Assembly: GCF_000367365.1 (NCBI RefSeq)
Contig: NZ_BARF01000077.1
Location: 1 to 64,000, forward strand
DNA: 64,000 bases
Reading direction: 5' to 3'
Source: Streptomyces prunicolor NBRC 13075
Lineage (GTDB): Bacteria; Actinomycetota; Actinomycetes; Streptomycetales; Streptomycetaceae
Each line of letters starts with the position of its first letter. Position 1 is the first letter of the stretch. Shown piece after piece: positions 16,256-24,674 of this stretch. A program made the position numbers and the translations under genes. The notes under the pieces were generated by a model that was given only the letters and a program-made list of their open reading frames with translations, was not told the DNA's origin and made no database searches.

Positions 16256-17761
16256 ATGGTGTCCCGAACCGCACTGGAAGCCGAACCCGACGACCAACCG
16301 CCGCCCGAGGACGACCACACCTTCTTCGGCCAGCCCAAGGGGCTGCTCACGCTCTCCGGACTCGAGGTCTGGGAGCGCTTCTCGTTCCTCGGCATGCAGG
16401 CCATCCTCGTCCTCTACTTCGCGGATACCGTCGCGCACGGCGGCATGGGCATGTCGTCCGGAACGGCCGCGTCCGTGTCCGCAGCCTACGGAACGCTGGT
16501 CTATCTCGTCTCGGTCGCGGGCGGCTGGCTCGCGGACCGCATCCTCGGCTCGTACCGCGCGGTGCTGTGGGGCGGCATCCTGATCGCCTGCGGCCACTAC
16601 GCGATGGCGGTCCCCACGCCCACGATGACCTGGGTGGGCCTCGGCCTGATCAGCGCCGGCACCGGCCTGCTCAAGCCCAACGTAGCCACCATGGTCGGCA
16701 AGCTCTACCGCACCGAGGACGAGCGCCGGGACGCCGGTTTCGCGCTCTACTACATGGCGATCAACATCGGCGCCTTCGCGGGCCCGCTGATCACCGGCTG
16801 GCTCGGCGACCACGAGGGCTGGCACTGGGGCTTCTCGGCCGCCGCGGTCGGCATGACGTTCGGGCTCATCCAGTACGTCGCCGGGCGCCGTCACCTGGCC
16901 GGTCGCCGGAACACCGCGGAGTTCGCGCTCGCGCCGGACGCGCTGCGCCGCGCGGTGAAGCTGATCGTCGTAGGCATCCTGATCGCCGCCGCACTCGCGA
17001 CCGCGCTGGCCACCGCCGGCTGGCTGACGATGGGCCGCTTCGTCGACCTCCTCACGGTGATCTCGGTCATCGCGCCGGTCATGTACTTCGCGGTGATGTT
17101 CATGAGCCCGCGCGTGAGCCCCGCCGAACGCGGCCGACTGCGCCCGTACATCGTGCTCTTCCTGGCCTCCACGGTCTTCAACTTCATTCTCTTCCAGGCC
17201 TATTCGACGATGATGCTACTGGCCGCGTCGAACGCCGAGACGACCATCCTGGGCTTCGACTTCCCCGCCAGCTGGTACGCGAGCGCGCTCGGCGCCTTCG
17301 AGGTCGGGCTCGCGCCCGTGGTCGCCGCGCTCTGGGTCCGCATGGGCCGCAGCCAGCCGCACGCCTCCAACAAGATCGCGATCGGCGTCGTACTCGGCGG
17401 CCTCTCCTTCCTGCTGATGGTCCTGCCGACCAGCGGGCACAGCGGCGACGCCTACCGCATGTCGGCCTGGTGGATCGTCGGCTCGTACTTCCTGCTGGGG
17501 CTCGGCGACATCCTCCTGGAGACCTCCGGCATGTCGGCCACCACCAAGCTCGCCCCGGCCGCCTTCTCCAGCCAGACCATGTCCCTCTGGTTCCTGTCCC
17601 TCGCCCTCGCGAACGGCATCCAGGCCCAGACGGTGAAGCTCTACGACGACGTCTCCAAGCCGGCCTACTTCGGCGTCAACGGCGCGATCGCGGTGGCCGC
17701 GGGCCTCGCGGTGATGGCCGCCGCGCCGTGGCTGCGCCGCACCATGCACCCGGTCCACTGA
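16256..17761 (+). CDS. POT-family proton-coupled peptide transporter
   Basis: 501-aa major facilitator of the proton-dependent oligopeptide transporter (POT/PTR2) family, with about 14 hydrophobic segments. Family motifs: EVWERFSFLGMQAILVLYF (the ExxERFxxxG helix 1 motif, about 37-55) and YYMAINIGAFAGPLITG (PTR2 signature, about 164). The ATG at 16256 is preceded only by a weak GGAAG. Import of di- and tripeptides driven by protons is expected. A CocE-type hydrolase follows 16 bases after the stop, likely cotranscribed, which suggests uptake and processing of peptides or acylated compounds. The 205-base divergent gap upstream has no promoter I can assign. Confidence 0.93.
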   Translation: MVSRTALEAEPDDQPPPEDDHTFFGQPKGLLTLSGLEVWERFSFLGMQAILVLYFADTVAHGGMGMSSGTAASVSAAYGTLVYLVSVAGGWLADRILGSYRAVLWGGILIACGHYAMAVPTPTMTWVGLGLISAGTGLLKPNVATMVGKLYRTEDERRDAGFALYYMAINIGAFAGPLITGWLGDHEGWHWGFSAAAVGMTFGLIQYVAGRRHLAGRRNTAEFALAPDALRRAVKLIVVGILIAAALATALATAGWLTMGRFVDLLTVISVIAPVMYFAVMFMSPRVSPAERGRLRPYIVLFLASTVFNFILFQAYSTMMLLAASNAETTILGFDFPASWYASALGAFEVGLAPVVAALWVRMGRSQPHASNKIAIGVVLGGLSFLLMVLPTSGHSGDAYRMSAWWIVGSYFLLGLGDILLETSGMSATTKLAPAAFSSQTMSLWFLSLALANGIQAQTVKLYDDVSKPAYFGVNGAIAVAAGLAVMAAAPWLRRTMHPVH

Positions 17762-17777
17762 ACCCAGGGGTCCCCTC

Positions 17778-19772
17778 ATGCGCATCCGTACGTCCTTCCC
17801 CCACGAGACGGCCCACGAGGACATCCGTATCCCCCTCGCGGACGGAACACGCCTCTACGCGCGCGTGTGGCGCCCGGTGACGGACGAACCCGTCCCCGCG
17901 CTCCTCGAATACCTCCCGTACCGCCTGACCGACTGGACCGCGCCCCGGGACGCCCAGCGCCACCCCTGGTACGCGGGCCACGGCTACGCCTCCGTCCGGG
18001 TCGACGTGCGAGGGCACGGCAACAGTGAGGGTGCCCCCGGCGACGAGTACGACGCCCAGGAACTCGCCGACGGCGTGGAAGTCGTCAACTGGCTTGCCGC
18101 GCAGCCCTGGTGCACCGGCAAGGTCGGCATGTTCGGCATCTCCTGGGGCGGCTTCAACTCCCTCCAGATCGCGGCCCTCGCACCCGAGCCGCTGAAGGCG
18201 ATCGTCACGGTCTGCTCGACGGACGACCGCTACGACAACGACGTGCACTACATGGGCGGTTCGGCCCTCGCCGTCGACCTGCACGCCTGGGCGGCCACCA
18301 TGCTCGCCTTCGTCGCCCGCCCGCCGGACCCCGAGTACGCGGGCCTGATCTGGCGCGACATGTGGCTCAAGCGCCTGGAGCAGATCGACCCGTTCATCCA
18401 CACCTGGCTCGCCCACCAGATCCGCGACGACTACTGGAAGCACGGCAGTGTCTGCGAGGACTACGGCGCGATCGACGCGGCCGTCCTCGCGGTGGGCGGC
18501 TGGCACGACCCGTACCGCGACACGGTCCTACGGCTCGTCGAACACCTCCCGCCGGACCGCGTACGCGGCCTGATCGGCCCCTGGTCGCACCAGTACCCGG
18601 ACCGCGGCCTGCCGCCGGGCCCCGCGATCGGCTTCCTCCAGGAGACCCTCCGCTGGTGGGACCACTGGCTGAAGGGCAAAGACACCGGCGTCACGACCGA
18701 CCCGCTCCTACGGGCCTACGTCAGCGACTCGCACCCTCCGGCCACGGTCTACGACACCCTCCCGGGCCGTTGGGTCGGCGAACCCGCGTGGCCCTCGCCG
18801 CACGTCAAGACGACGACGTACGGCCTCCGGGGCGCACCCGTGATCGTCCGCTCCCCCATGCACACCGGTGTGGACGCGGGCCGCTTCTTCCCCTTCGGGA
18901 ACGACGCCGACCTGCCGCCGGACCAGCGGGACGAGGACGCGCGCTCCGCGTGCTTCGAGTTCGAGATACCGGCCGAGACGTGGGTGCTGGGGCGGCCGAG
19001 GGTACGGCTGCGGCTGACCTGTGAGGTGCCGCGCGGGCAGGTGATCGCCCGGCTGTGCGACGTGGCCCCCGACGGCGCCTCGACCCTCGTCACCCGGGGC
19101 GTGCTGAACCTGTCGGCGCGGCACGGGCGGGACCGGGCCGTGCCGTGGACGCCGGGCACCACCGAGGACGTGACCTTCGAGCTGAACGGCATCGGGCACG
19201 CGTTCCCGCCCGGGCATCGCATCCGGCTCGCGGTGTCGTCGGCGTACTGGCCGTGGATCTGGCCGCAGCCGGAGTCTTCGGCGGGGTTCACGCTGGACCC
19301 GGAGGGCAGCGCGCTCGAACTCCCGGTGCGGGAGCAGGAGTTGACAGAGGGCATTCGTTTCGACGAACCCGAGGAGGCCGAGCCGCTCGGGGTCAACTAC
19401 CCGGCGACGCTGGACGAACCGCGGCCCGAGCGGTTGGTCGTACGGGACGTCGCGAAGGGCGAGTGGCGGCTGGAGGTGGACCCCCGGTACGGCGGCACGC
19501 GCGTGTACCCGGACGGGTTGGAGTTCACCGAGGACGCGTTGGAGACGTACACGATCGACGAGTCGGATCCTTTGTCGGCGCGCACCCGGTCCGACTGGTC
19601 GATCCGGCTGCACCGGCCGGAGCTCGGGTGGGACACGACCGTGCGGACGCGGTCGGAGATTACTTGCGACGAAACGGAATTTATTACCTCGAACGAGGTC
19701 ATCTGCACCGAGGGCGAAGAAGTGATCTTCCACCGCACATGGGAGAAAAGGATTCCGAGAACCGCCAGTTGA
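17778..19772 (+). CDS. CocE/NonD-family hydrolase (X-Pro dipeptidyl-peptidase S15 type)
   Basis: 664-aa serine hydrolase. An alpha/beta-hydrolase domain has the nucleophile elbow GISWGG (Ser122) and the oxyanion/strand region RVDVRGHGNSEG. Candidate acid and base residues lie in GGWHDPYRDTV and GPWSHQYPDRG. A C-terminal jelly-roll (PepX_C) domain runs from about 380 (FEFEIPAETWVLGRPRVRLRLTC) to FPPGHRIRLAVSSAYWP. About the last 120 residues (YPATLDEPRPE ...) exceed the standard cocaine-esterase length. No signal peptide. It may cleave Xaa-Pro peptides or acyl esters; substrate unknown. Linked to the upstream peptide transporter by a 16-base gap. Confidence 0.92.
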   Translation: MRIRTSFPHETAHEDIRIPLADGTRLYARVWRPVTDEPVPALLEYLPYRLTDWTAPRDAQRHPWYAGHGYASVRVDVRGHGNSEGAPGDEYDAQELADGVEVVNWLAAQPWCTGKVGMFGISWGGFNSLQIAALAPEPLKAIVTVCSTDDRYDNDVHYMGGSALAVDLHAWAATMLAFVARPPDPEYAGLIWRDMWLKRLEQIDPFIHTWLAHQIRDDYWKHGSVCEDYGAIDAAVLAVGGWHDPYRDTVLRLVEHLPPDRVRGLIGPWSHQYPDRGLPPGPAIGFLQETLRWWDHWLKGKDTGVTTDPLLRAYVSDSHPPATVYDTLPGRWVGEPAWPSPHVKTTTYGLRGAPVIVRSPMHTGVDAGRFFPFGNDADLPPDQRDEDARSACFEFEIPAETWVLGRPRVRLRLTCEVPRGQVIARLCDVAPDGASTLVTRGVLNLSARHGRDRAVPWTPGTTEDVTFELNGIGHAFPPGHRIRLAVSSAYWPWIWPQPESSAGFTLDPEGSALELPVREQELTEGIRFDEPEEAEPLGVNYPATLDEPRPERLVVRDVAKGEWRLEVDPRYGGTRVYPDGLEFTEDALETYTIDESDPLSARTRSDWSIRLHRPELGWDTTVRTRSEITCDETEFITSNEVICTEGEEVIFHRTWEKRIPRTAS

Positions 19773-19815
19773 GGGTGAATGCCCGATTTGCCGTTCTTAA
19801 TCCTCCCGTGAGTTG

Positions 19816-19839
19816 GGTCACGCGTTTCTGTGCGTGACC
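19816..19839 (+). terminator. Hairpin after the CocE-type gene
   Basis: GGTCACGC/GCGTGACC stem of 8 bp with an 8-base loop, 44 bases after the stop. It separates the hydrolase from the riboswitch-controlled gene. Confidence 0.6.
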
Positions 19840-20013
19840 TGTGTCCCGGCCTGCCCGCGTTTTCCCTTATGGCGTTTGACAGTTGACCCTTGGCTCGCGC
19901 AAAGGATCAAGTGCCCCATACGCCTCAGACCAAGGTCAATAGGGGTTAGGTGTGATTCCGCCACTTGTTCCGGACATGTGCTCTCGCATAGTTTCCCGGC
20001 CTGTCGAGCGGAA

Positions 20014-20203
20014 CGCCGAATCCTGCCGCCGCCCGGCATCCCAGTCACGAACTTCTCGCACGGCAGGAGCGGGGGAACCAGGTAAGTCGCCGGGCCGGTC
20101 GTCTCGACCGGAACGGCTTGGGGTTAAGTCACGTCCGTCAGGGCGCGGCCGGGCACCTCCCAGCCCGAACCCGACAGCTCACCTCGCAGGCGACGGAGAG
20201 GAA
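20014..20203 (+). promoter_or_regulatory. c-di-AMP (ydaO/yuaA) riboswitch
   Basis: The 5' leader of the lytic transglycosylase-like gene carries the conserved blocks of the ydaO class in order: GAATCCTGCCG (20018), GGCAGGAGCGGGGGAACC (20062-20079), CTTGGGGTTAAGTC (20117-20130), CCCGAACCCGACAGCTCACC (20164-20183), then TCGCAGGCG...GAGAGG up to 20202. This RNA binds cyclic di-AMP and in Streptomyces typically turns off cell-wall hydrolase genes. The rest of the gap (19840-20013) has an isolated TTGACA at 19876 without a convincing -10. Confidence 0.9.
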
Positions 20204-20210
20204 CCTCGTC

Positions 20211-20690
20211 ATGCCTGCATCCGCTCAGTCCCGCCGTGCCCGCCTTGTCCGCCGTGCCGTTCTCACCGGTACCGGTGTCGCGATCCTCGCGCTGCCTGTC
20301 GTCGGTGCGACCACCGCGTCCGCGGCCACCACGTCGACCACCACCGCCTCGACCACGCTTGCCGGGTACCCCAACACCCTTGACGGGTGGATCCGGCAGT
20401 CGCTCGCGATCATGGCGCAGAAGGGGATTCCGGGTACGTACAACGGGATCTACCGGAACGTGATCCGTGAGTCGTCCGGTAACCAGTACGCGATCAACAA
20501 CTGGGACTCCAACGCGGCGGCGGGTACGCCGTCCAAGGGGCTTCTCCAGGTGATCGACCCGACGTTCAACGCGTATCACGTTGCCGGGACTTCGTTTGAT
20601 CCGTATGACCCGGTCGCCAACATCACCGCTGCTTGTAACTACGCGGCGGCCGTGTATGGGTCCATCGACAACGTGTACGGCGCTTACTAG
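20211..20690 (+). CDS. Secreted lytic transglycosylase-like (SLT) protein
   Basis: 159-aa secreted protein. The signal peptide (about 1-38) has a basic start (QSRRARLVRRAVL), a hydrophobic core (TGTGVAILALPVVGA) and a probable AXA cleavage near ASAA. The mature part is a small SLT-type domain: VIRESSGNQYAINNWDSNA (catalytic Glu in RESSG), then PSKGLLQVIDPTFNAYH and NITAACNYAAAVYG. It should cut peptidoglycan glycan strands outside the cell. The ATG at 20211 sits just behind the riboswitch with GGAGAGGAA as ribosome-binding site, so expression is predicted to fall when c-di-AMP is high. An in-frame start at 20118 lies inside the riboswitch and was rejected. Confidence 0.92.
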   Translation: MPASAQSRRARLVRRAVLTGTGVAILALPVVGATTASAATTSTTTASTTLAGYPNTLDGWIRQSLAIMAQKGIPGTYNGIYRNVIRESSGNQYAINNWDSNAAAGTPSKGLLQVIDPTFNAYHVAGTSFDPYDPVANITAACNYAAAVYGSIDNVYGAY

Positions 20691-20702
20691 AAAACGTTGG
20701 AT

Positions 20703-20746
20703 CAGCCACGACGGGTTGTGTTTTGAGTGCAGCGCCGTCGTGGCTG
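20703..20746 (+). terminator. Hairpin terminator after the SLT gene
   Basis: A perfect 12-bp stem, CAGCCACGACGG (20703-20714) with its complement at 20735-20746 and a 20-base loop, 12 bases after the stop codon. Confidence 0.75.
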
Positions 20747-20785
20747 GTCGCGCCCGCGCGGCGGAGCCGCAAATAGACACAGCCC

Positions 20786-20808
20786 CGCGCCCCTAAAAAC
20801 AGGGCGCG
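20786..20808 (-). terminator. Hairpin between converging genes, part of a Streptomyces repeat
   Basis: A CGCGCCC/GGGCGCG stem around an A-rich loop lies immediately next to the stop of the minus-strand HAD gene. The surrounding 'GGTCGCGC...CCCCGCGCCCCTAAA' wording is, from memory, a very common Streptomyces intergenic repeat. It probably serves both strands. Confidence 0.6.
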
Positions 20809-20810
20809 TT

Positions 20811-21617
20811 CTAGCTGAACAATCTCTCAAGTACCAGCGCGATTCCGTCGTCCTCGTTCGAGGACGTCACCTCATCCGCCACCGCCTTGAGTTCGGGATG
20901 AGCATTGGCCATCGCCACTCCATGCGCTGCCCAGTCGAACATGGGAATGTCGTTCGGCATGTCGCCGAAGGCGATGGTGTCGGACGGGGTCAGGCCCAAG
21001 TGGCGGGCGGCGAGGGCCAGTCCCGTCGCCTTGGTGATGCCGAGTGGCTGGAGTTCGACGGTGCCGGGGCCCGACATGGTGACCGAGGCCAGGGAACCGA
21101 CCACCGAGCGGGCCGTGGATGCCAACTCGTCGTCCTCCAGGGCGGGGTGACGGAGCAACACCTTGCTGATGGGTTCGCACCACAAGTCGTCGCGCTTGCC
21201 TACCCGTACCGCCGGCAGCGTGGGGTGCGGCATCAAGTAGCCGGGCTCGATCAGGGTGAGGCCGTCCACGCCGTCCTGGTCGACCGCCGCGTACACCTGG
21301 CCCACCTCCGCCTCGATCTTGCCGAGCGCGGTCTCCGCCAACTCCCGGTCCAGGGTGACCGACCAGAGCAGACGGTCCGCGCCGGCGTCGTACAACTGCG
21401 CGCCCTGTCCGCACACCGCGAGCCCTCTGGAGCCGAGGTCGTCGAGGAGGGGCCGCACCCTCGGGGCGGGCCTGCCGGTGACGACGAGGTGCCGGGCACC
21501 GGCCCCCGCCACCCGCCGCAGTACGGCGCGGGACCGGTCGGAGAGGGTGTCGTCGCCGCGCAGCAGCGTTCCGTCCAGGTCGGTGGCGATCAGTGCATAT
21601 GCGAGGGGGGCGGCCAT
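20811..21617 (-). CDS. Cof-type HAD-IIB family phosphatase
   Basis: 268-aa haloacid dehalogenase-type hydrolase. Motif I DLDGT (13-17; nucleophile D13 and acid D15), motif II VVTGR, motif III Lys in ITKATGLAL, and motif IV GDMPNDIPM near 210. The insert between motifs II and III is a type IIB cap. It probably removes phosphate from sugar phosphates or other small metabolites. It lies 106 bases downstream of the galactan-locus regulator on the same strand and could be cotranscribed. That would fit sugar-phosphate housekeeping, but this is inference. Confidence 0.92.
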   Translation of the reverse strand: MAAPLAYALIATDLDGTLLRGDDTLSDRSRAVLRRVAGAGARHLVVTGRPAPRVRPLLDDLGSRGLAVCGQGAQLYDAGADRLLWSVTLDRELAETALGKIEAEVGQVYAAVDQDGVDGLTLIEPGYLMPHPTLPAVRVGKRDDLWCEPISKVLLRHPALEDDELASTARSVVGSLASVTMSGPGTVELQPLGITKATGLALAARHLGLTPSDTIAFGDMPNDIPMFDWAAHGVAMANAHPELKAVADEVTSSNEDDGIALVLERLFS

Positions 21618-21723
21618 GATCAGAGAATACGGATGGAACGCCCCACCGACTCGACACGAACCGGACGGCTCCTGCCTTCACATGCGTGTACCCGTGTTCC
21701 GGTTGGTTTGACAATTACGGCCG

Positions 21724-22752
21724 TTATGCCGACTCCCGTACCACCAGTTCCGTAGGCAGAATCACGCCCGCCGTGTCCTCGCCCGCGATCTGGGCGAGGA
21801 GCATTCTCACCATTTCGGCGCTGATGCGGTCGTAAGGCTGACGCATGGTCGTCAGGGCCGGGGTGATGGACGTGGCAGCCGCCGAGTCGTCGAAGCCTCC
21901 GACAGCGATGTCATCCGGGACCGAACGGCCGGACTGTTGAAGGGTGTTGACGACTCCCAGGGCCATCAGGTCCGAGGCTACGAAGACCGCGTCTATGTCG
22001 GGGGCCTGGGCGAGGAGTCTGCGGGCTGCTTCCTCGCCGCCCGTGCGGCGGTAGTCGCCCTCCACCACGAGGGTCGGGTCGTGGGGCAGGCCTGCCTCGG
22101 TGAGGACATCTCGATAACCCGCCAGGCGGTCGGGGCCGCCCGGTGCGTCGAGTGGGCCGGTGACCATGCCGATGCGGCGGCGGCCGCCCGCGATGAGGTG
22201 GCGGACCATCTCCTGGGCGCCGTCGCGGTCGGCGGCGGCGACGTAGCTGTACTTGGAGGCGGTGCCCAGCGGTTTGCCGCAGGCCACCAACGGGATTCCC
22301 GCGTCCCGGAGTTCGGCCGCGACCGGGTCGCCGCTGTGGTTGGAGACGAGGAGTACGCCGTCCACGTGGCCCGAGGTGATGTACCGGGTGAGGCGGCGGC
22401 GTTCGTCCTTCGAGGAGGCCAGCATCAGCAGGAGCGGGATGTCGTGGCGGGCCAGGTGTTCGGTGCAACCCCGCAGCAGGACATTGAAGTTGGGGTCCTC
22501 GAAGAACTTCTCCTGCGGCTCGGTGAGGAGGAACGCCACCGAGTCCGAGCGTCCGGTGCTCAGGGAGCGGGCGTGCCGGTTGACGACGTAGCCCGTCTTC
22601 CTGATGGCCGTCTCCACCGCGGTGCGGGCGGCCGGTGAGACGTAGTGGCCGCCGTTCAGGAACCGGGAGACGGTCCCCCGGGAGACCCCTGCCTCCCGGG
22701 CCACGTCGTGGATGGTGGGCGGTTTGCGGCGTCCGTTCGGACTGGTGGCCAT
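21724..22752 (-). CDS. LacI-family transcriptional regulator of the galactan locus
   Basis: 342-aa LacI/GalR repressor. The N-terminal helix-turn-helix and hinge are PTIHDVAREAGVSRGTVSRF (about 12-31) and KTGYVVNRHARSLSTG. A periplasmic-binding-like sensor domain follows (ADRDGAQEMVRHLIAGGRRR, VASDLMALGVVNTL, VGGFDDSAAA). The gene is 63 bases behind the last permease gene, so it is read with the sugar importer it most likely regulates. The effector is presumably galactose or a galacto-oligosaccharide, judged from the linked GH42 and GH53 enzymes. Confidence 0.93.
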   Translation of the reverse strand: MATSPNGRRKPPTIHDVAREAGVSRGTVSRFLNGGHYVSPAARTAVETAIRKTGYVVNRHARSLSTGRSDSVAFLLTEPQEKFFEDPNFNVLLRGCTEHLARHDIPLLLMLASSKDERRRLTRYITSGHVDGVLLVSNHSGDPVAAELRDAGIPLVACGKPLGTASKYSYVAAADRDGAQEMVRHLIAGGRRRIGMVTGPLDAPGGPDRLAGYRDVLTEAGLPHDPTLVVEGDYRRTGGEEAARRLLAQAPDIDAVFVASDLMALGVVNTLQQSGRSVPDDIAVGGFDDSAAATSITPALTTMRQPYDRISAEMVRMLLAQIAGEDTAGVILPTELVVRESA

Positions 22753-22815
22753 GGTCCTCGTTCTGCTGGTTCAGGTGCGGTGGGGGGAGGCACTGCGCTC
22801 AGCTCCGTACTTACC

Positions 22816-23697
22816 TCAAGCCTTGACCGATCCGCTCAGCAGGTCCAGGGACCAGAAGCGCTGGATCACCAGGAACAGCGCGATCAGCGGAAGGATCGCG
22901 AGGAAGCAGCCCATGATGACCAGGGTGTAGAGCGCCGGTTGGGAGGCGCCCTGGGTCAGCAGGGTGTAAAGGCCCAGCGTGATCGGGAACTTGGTGTCGT
23001 CCGCGAGCATCACGTACGGCAGCAGGAAGTTGTTCCAGATGCCGACGAACTGGAACAGGAACACCGTGATGAGCCCCGGCATCATCATCGGTACGGCGAT
23101 CCGCGAGAAGATCCGCCACTCGCTCGCGCCGTCCATGCGGGCGGCTTCGAGGAGTTCGCCCGGTACGGCGGCGGCCGCGTAGATGCGGACGAGATAGACG
23201 CCGTACGGCGAGAGGATCGACGGCAGGAGCATCGACCAGTAGGAGTCGGCCAGGCCCAGCTTCGACAGGAGCAGGTACTGCGGGACCGTCAGCACGATGC
23301 TCGGGACCAGGACACCGGCCAGCATCAGCTTGAAGATGAACTCCCGGCCCTTGAAGGCGAATCGGCCCAGTGCGTAGCCGCCGCCGGCCGAGACCGCGGC
23401 GGAGAGCAGGGCGCCGCCGCCCGCGTAGAGGAGGGAGTTGGCCATCCACTGCCAGTAGATGCCGTCCCGGTAGGAGCTCAACTCCTTGAAGTTGGCGGCG
23501 AATCCGGTGCCGGGGGCGAAGGTGAACGTGGAGAACAGTTCGCTGCGGCCCTTGCTCGCCGCGATGACCACCCAGACCACGGGGATCAGGCAGTACAGCG
23601 AGCCGAGGACCAGGACGAGGGTGGGCACCCAGGCCGTGCGCTTCGGTTTCGCGGGGCCCGGGCGGGCGTCGGTGGCGGTGAGGGTGAGAGGGGTCAT
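22816..23697 (-). CDS. Carbohydrate ABC transporter permease, MalG type
   Basis: 293-aa inner-membrane permease of a CUT1 sugar importer with six expected spans. The EAA loop that contacts the ATPase is LLEAARMDGASEWRIFSRIAVPMMMPG (about 190-216). The start codon overlaps the stop of the preceding permease gene by 4 bases (ATGA), so synthesis is coupled. It ends DLLSGSVKA, the usual end of such permeases. It is the third gene of the importer operon. No ATPase gene is present. Confidence 0.93.
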   Translation of the reverse strand: MTPLTLTATDARPGPAKPKRTAWVPTLVLVLGSLYCLIPVVWVVIAASKGRSELFSTFTFAPGTGFAANFKELSSYRDGIYWQWMANSLLYAGGGALLSAAVSAGGGYALGRFAFKGREFIFKLMLAGVLVPSIVLTVPQYLLLSKLGLADSYWSMLLPSILSPYGVYLVRIYAAAAVPGELLEAARMDGASEWRIFSRIAVPMMMPGLITVFLFQFVGIWNNFLLPYVMLADDTKFPITLGLYTLLTQGASQPALYTLVIMGCFLAILPLIALFLVIQRFWSLDLLSGSVKA

Positions 23698-24674
23698 GCC
23701 CGGTCCTCCCGGGTGTAGCGGTCGGAGACGCGCAGCAGCGTGAAGGAGAGCGCGAAGGTCGCCAGGGCCAGCACCACGGCGGTGGCGGAGGCGCCGTAGA
23801 TGTCCGACCTGAAGAAGGCGGCGTCGTAGATGGCCATCAGCGGACTCCAGGAACCGGAGAGGCCGTTGGTCAGCGGCTTGAGGGCCATGGGCTCGGTGAA
23901 GACCTGGAGCGTGGCGATGACCGAGAAGAAGAACGTGAGCACCAGCGACGGCATCACGATCGGGATCTTGATCCGCAGGGCGATCTTCAGGTCGGACGCG
24001 CCGTCGATCTTCGCGGCCTCGTAGATCTCCAGCGGGATCGCGCGCAGCGCGGTGTAGATGACGATCATGTTGAAGCCGGTGCCGCCCCACACCGCGATGT
24101 TCGCGAAGGAGAGGTACAGGTTGCCGCCGTCGAACAGGTCCGGCTGCGGGAGGTTGAACTCCCGGAGCAGGTAGTAGAAGGGGCTGACCGTCGGGAGGTA
24201 CAGGAAGCCCCACATCAGGGCGGCGATGATGCCGGGGACGGCGTACGGCAGGAAGATCGCGAGCCGGGCGAACTTGGCGCTGCGGGCCTGCGGGGTGTCC
24301 AGCATCAGCGCGAAGACGAGCGCCAGACCGAGCATCGTGGGGATGACGATCAGGCCGTAGCCGAAGGCGCGCAGGACGCTGTGGCCGAACTCGGAGTCGT
24401 GCAGGACGTCGGTGTAGTTGCCGAGGCCGTTCCACACCTGCTCGCGGGCGCCCTTGCCGAGGCCGATGCCCTTGACCTGGACCTTGTGGAGACTGAGCCA
24501 CACCGCGTACCCGATCGGTACGACGGTGAAGGCGGCGAACAGGAACAGGGCCGGTACGAGGAACCAGTACGGCGCGCTGCGGCCACGGCGGCGGGGGCGG
24601 ACGGAGGTGGCGGTGCCGTCCGCCAAGGGCCCGGCCGTCGTCCGGTCGGAGCCCTTGAGCGGAGTGGCGGTCAT
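23694..24674 (-). CDS. Carbohydrate ABC transporter permease, MalF type
   Basis: 326-aa sugar permease. A cytoplasmic Arg-rich N-terminus is followed by APYWFLVPALFLFAAFTVVPIGYAVWLSL (first span) and an EAA loop IPLEIYEAAKIDGASDLKIALRIKIPIVMPS (about 205-235). A periplasmic loop (LPQPDLFDGGN) precedes span three. The ATG at 24674 overlaps the binding-protein stop by 4 bases. It forms the channel with the MalG-type partner. A much longer in-frame extension upstream lies inside the binding-protein gene in another frame and was rejected. Confidence 0.93.
   Translation of the reverse strand: MTATPLKGSDRTTAGPLADGTATSVRPRRRGRSAPYWFLVPALFLFAAFTVVPIGYAVWLSLHKVQVKGIGLGKGAREQVWNGLGNYTDVLHDSEFGHSVLRAFGYGLIVIPTMLGLALVFALMLDTPQARSAKFARLAIFLPYAVPGIIAALMWGFLYLPTVSPFYYLLREFNLPQPDLFDGGNLYLSFANIAVWGGTGFNMIVIYTALRAIPLEIYEAAKIDGASDLKIALRIKIPIVMPSLVLTFFFSVIATLQVFTEPMALKPLTNGLSGSWSPLMAIYDAAFFRSDIYGASATAVVLALATFALSFTLLRVSDRYTREDRA

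Noticed and set aside
20118..20210. Earlier in-frame start for the SLT protein
   Set aside because: These codons overlap the conserved riboswitch and the signal peptide starts properly at 20211.
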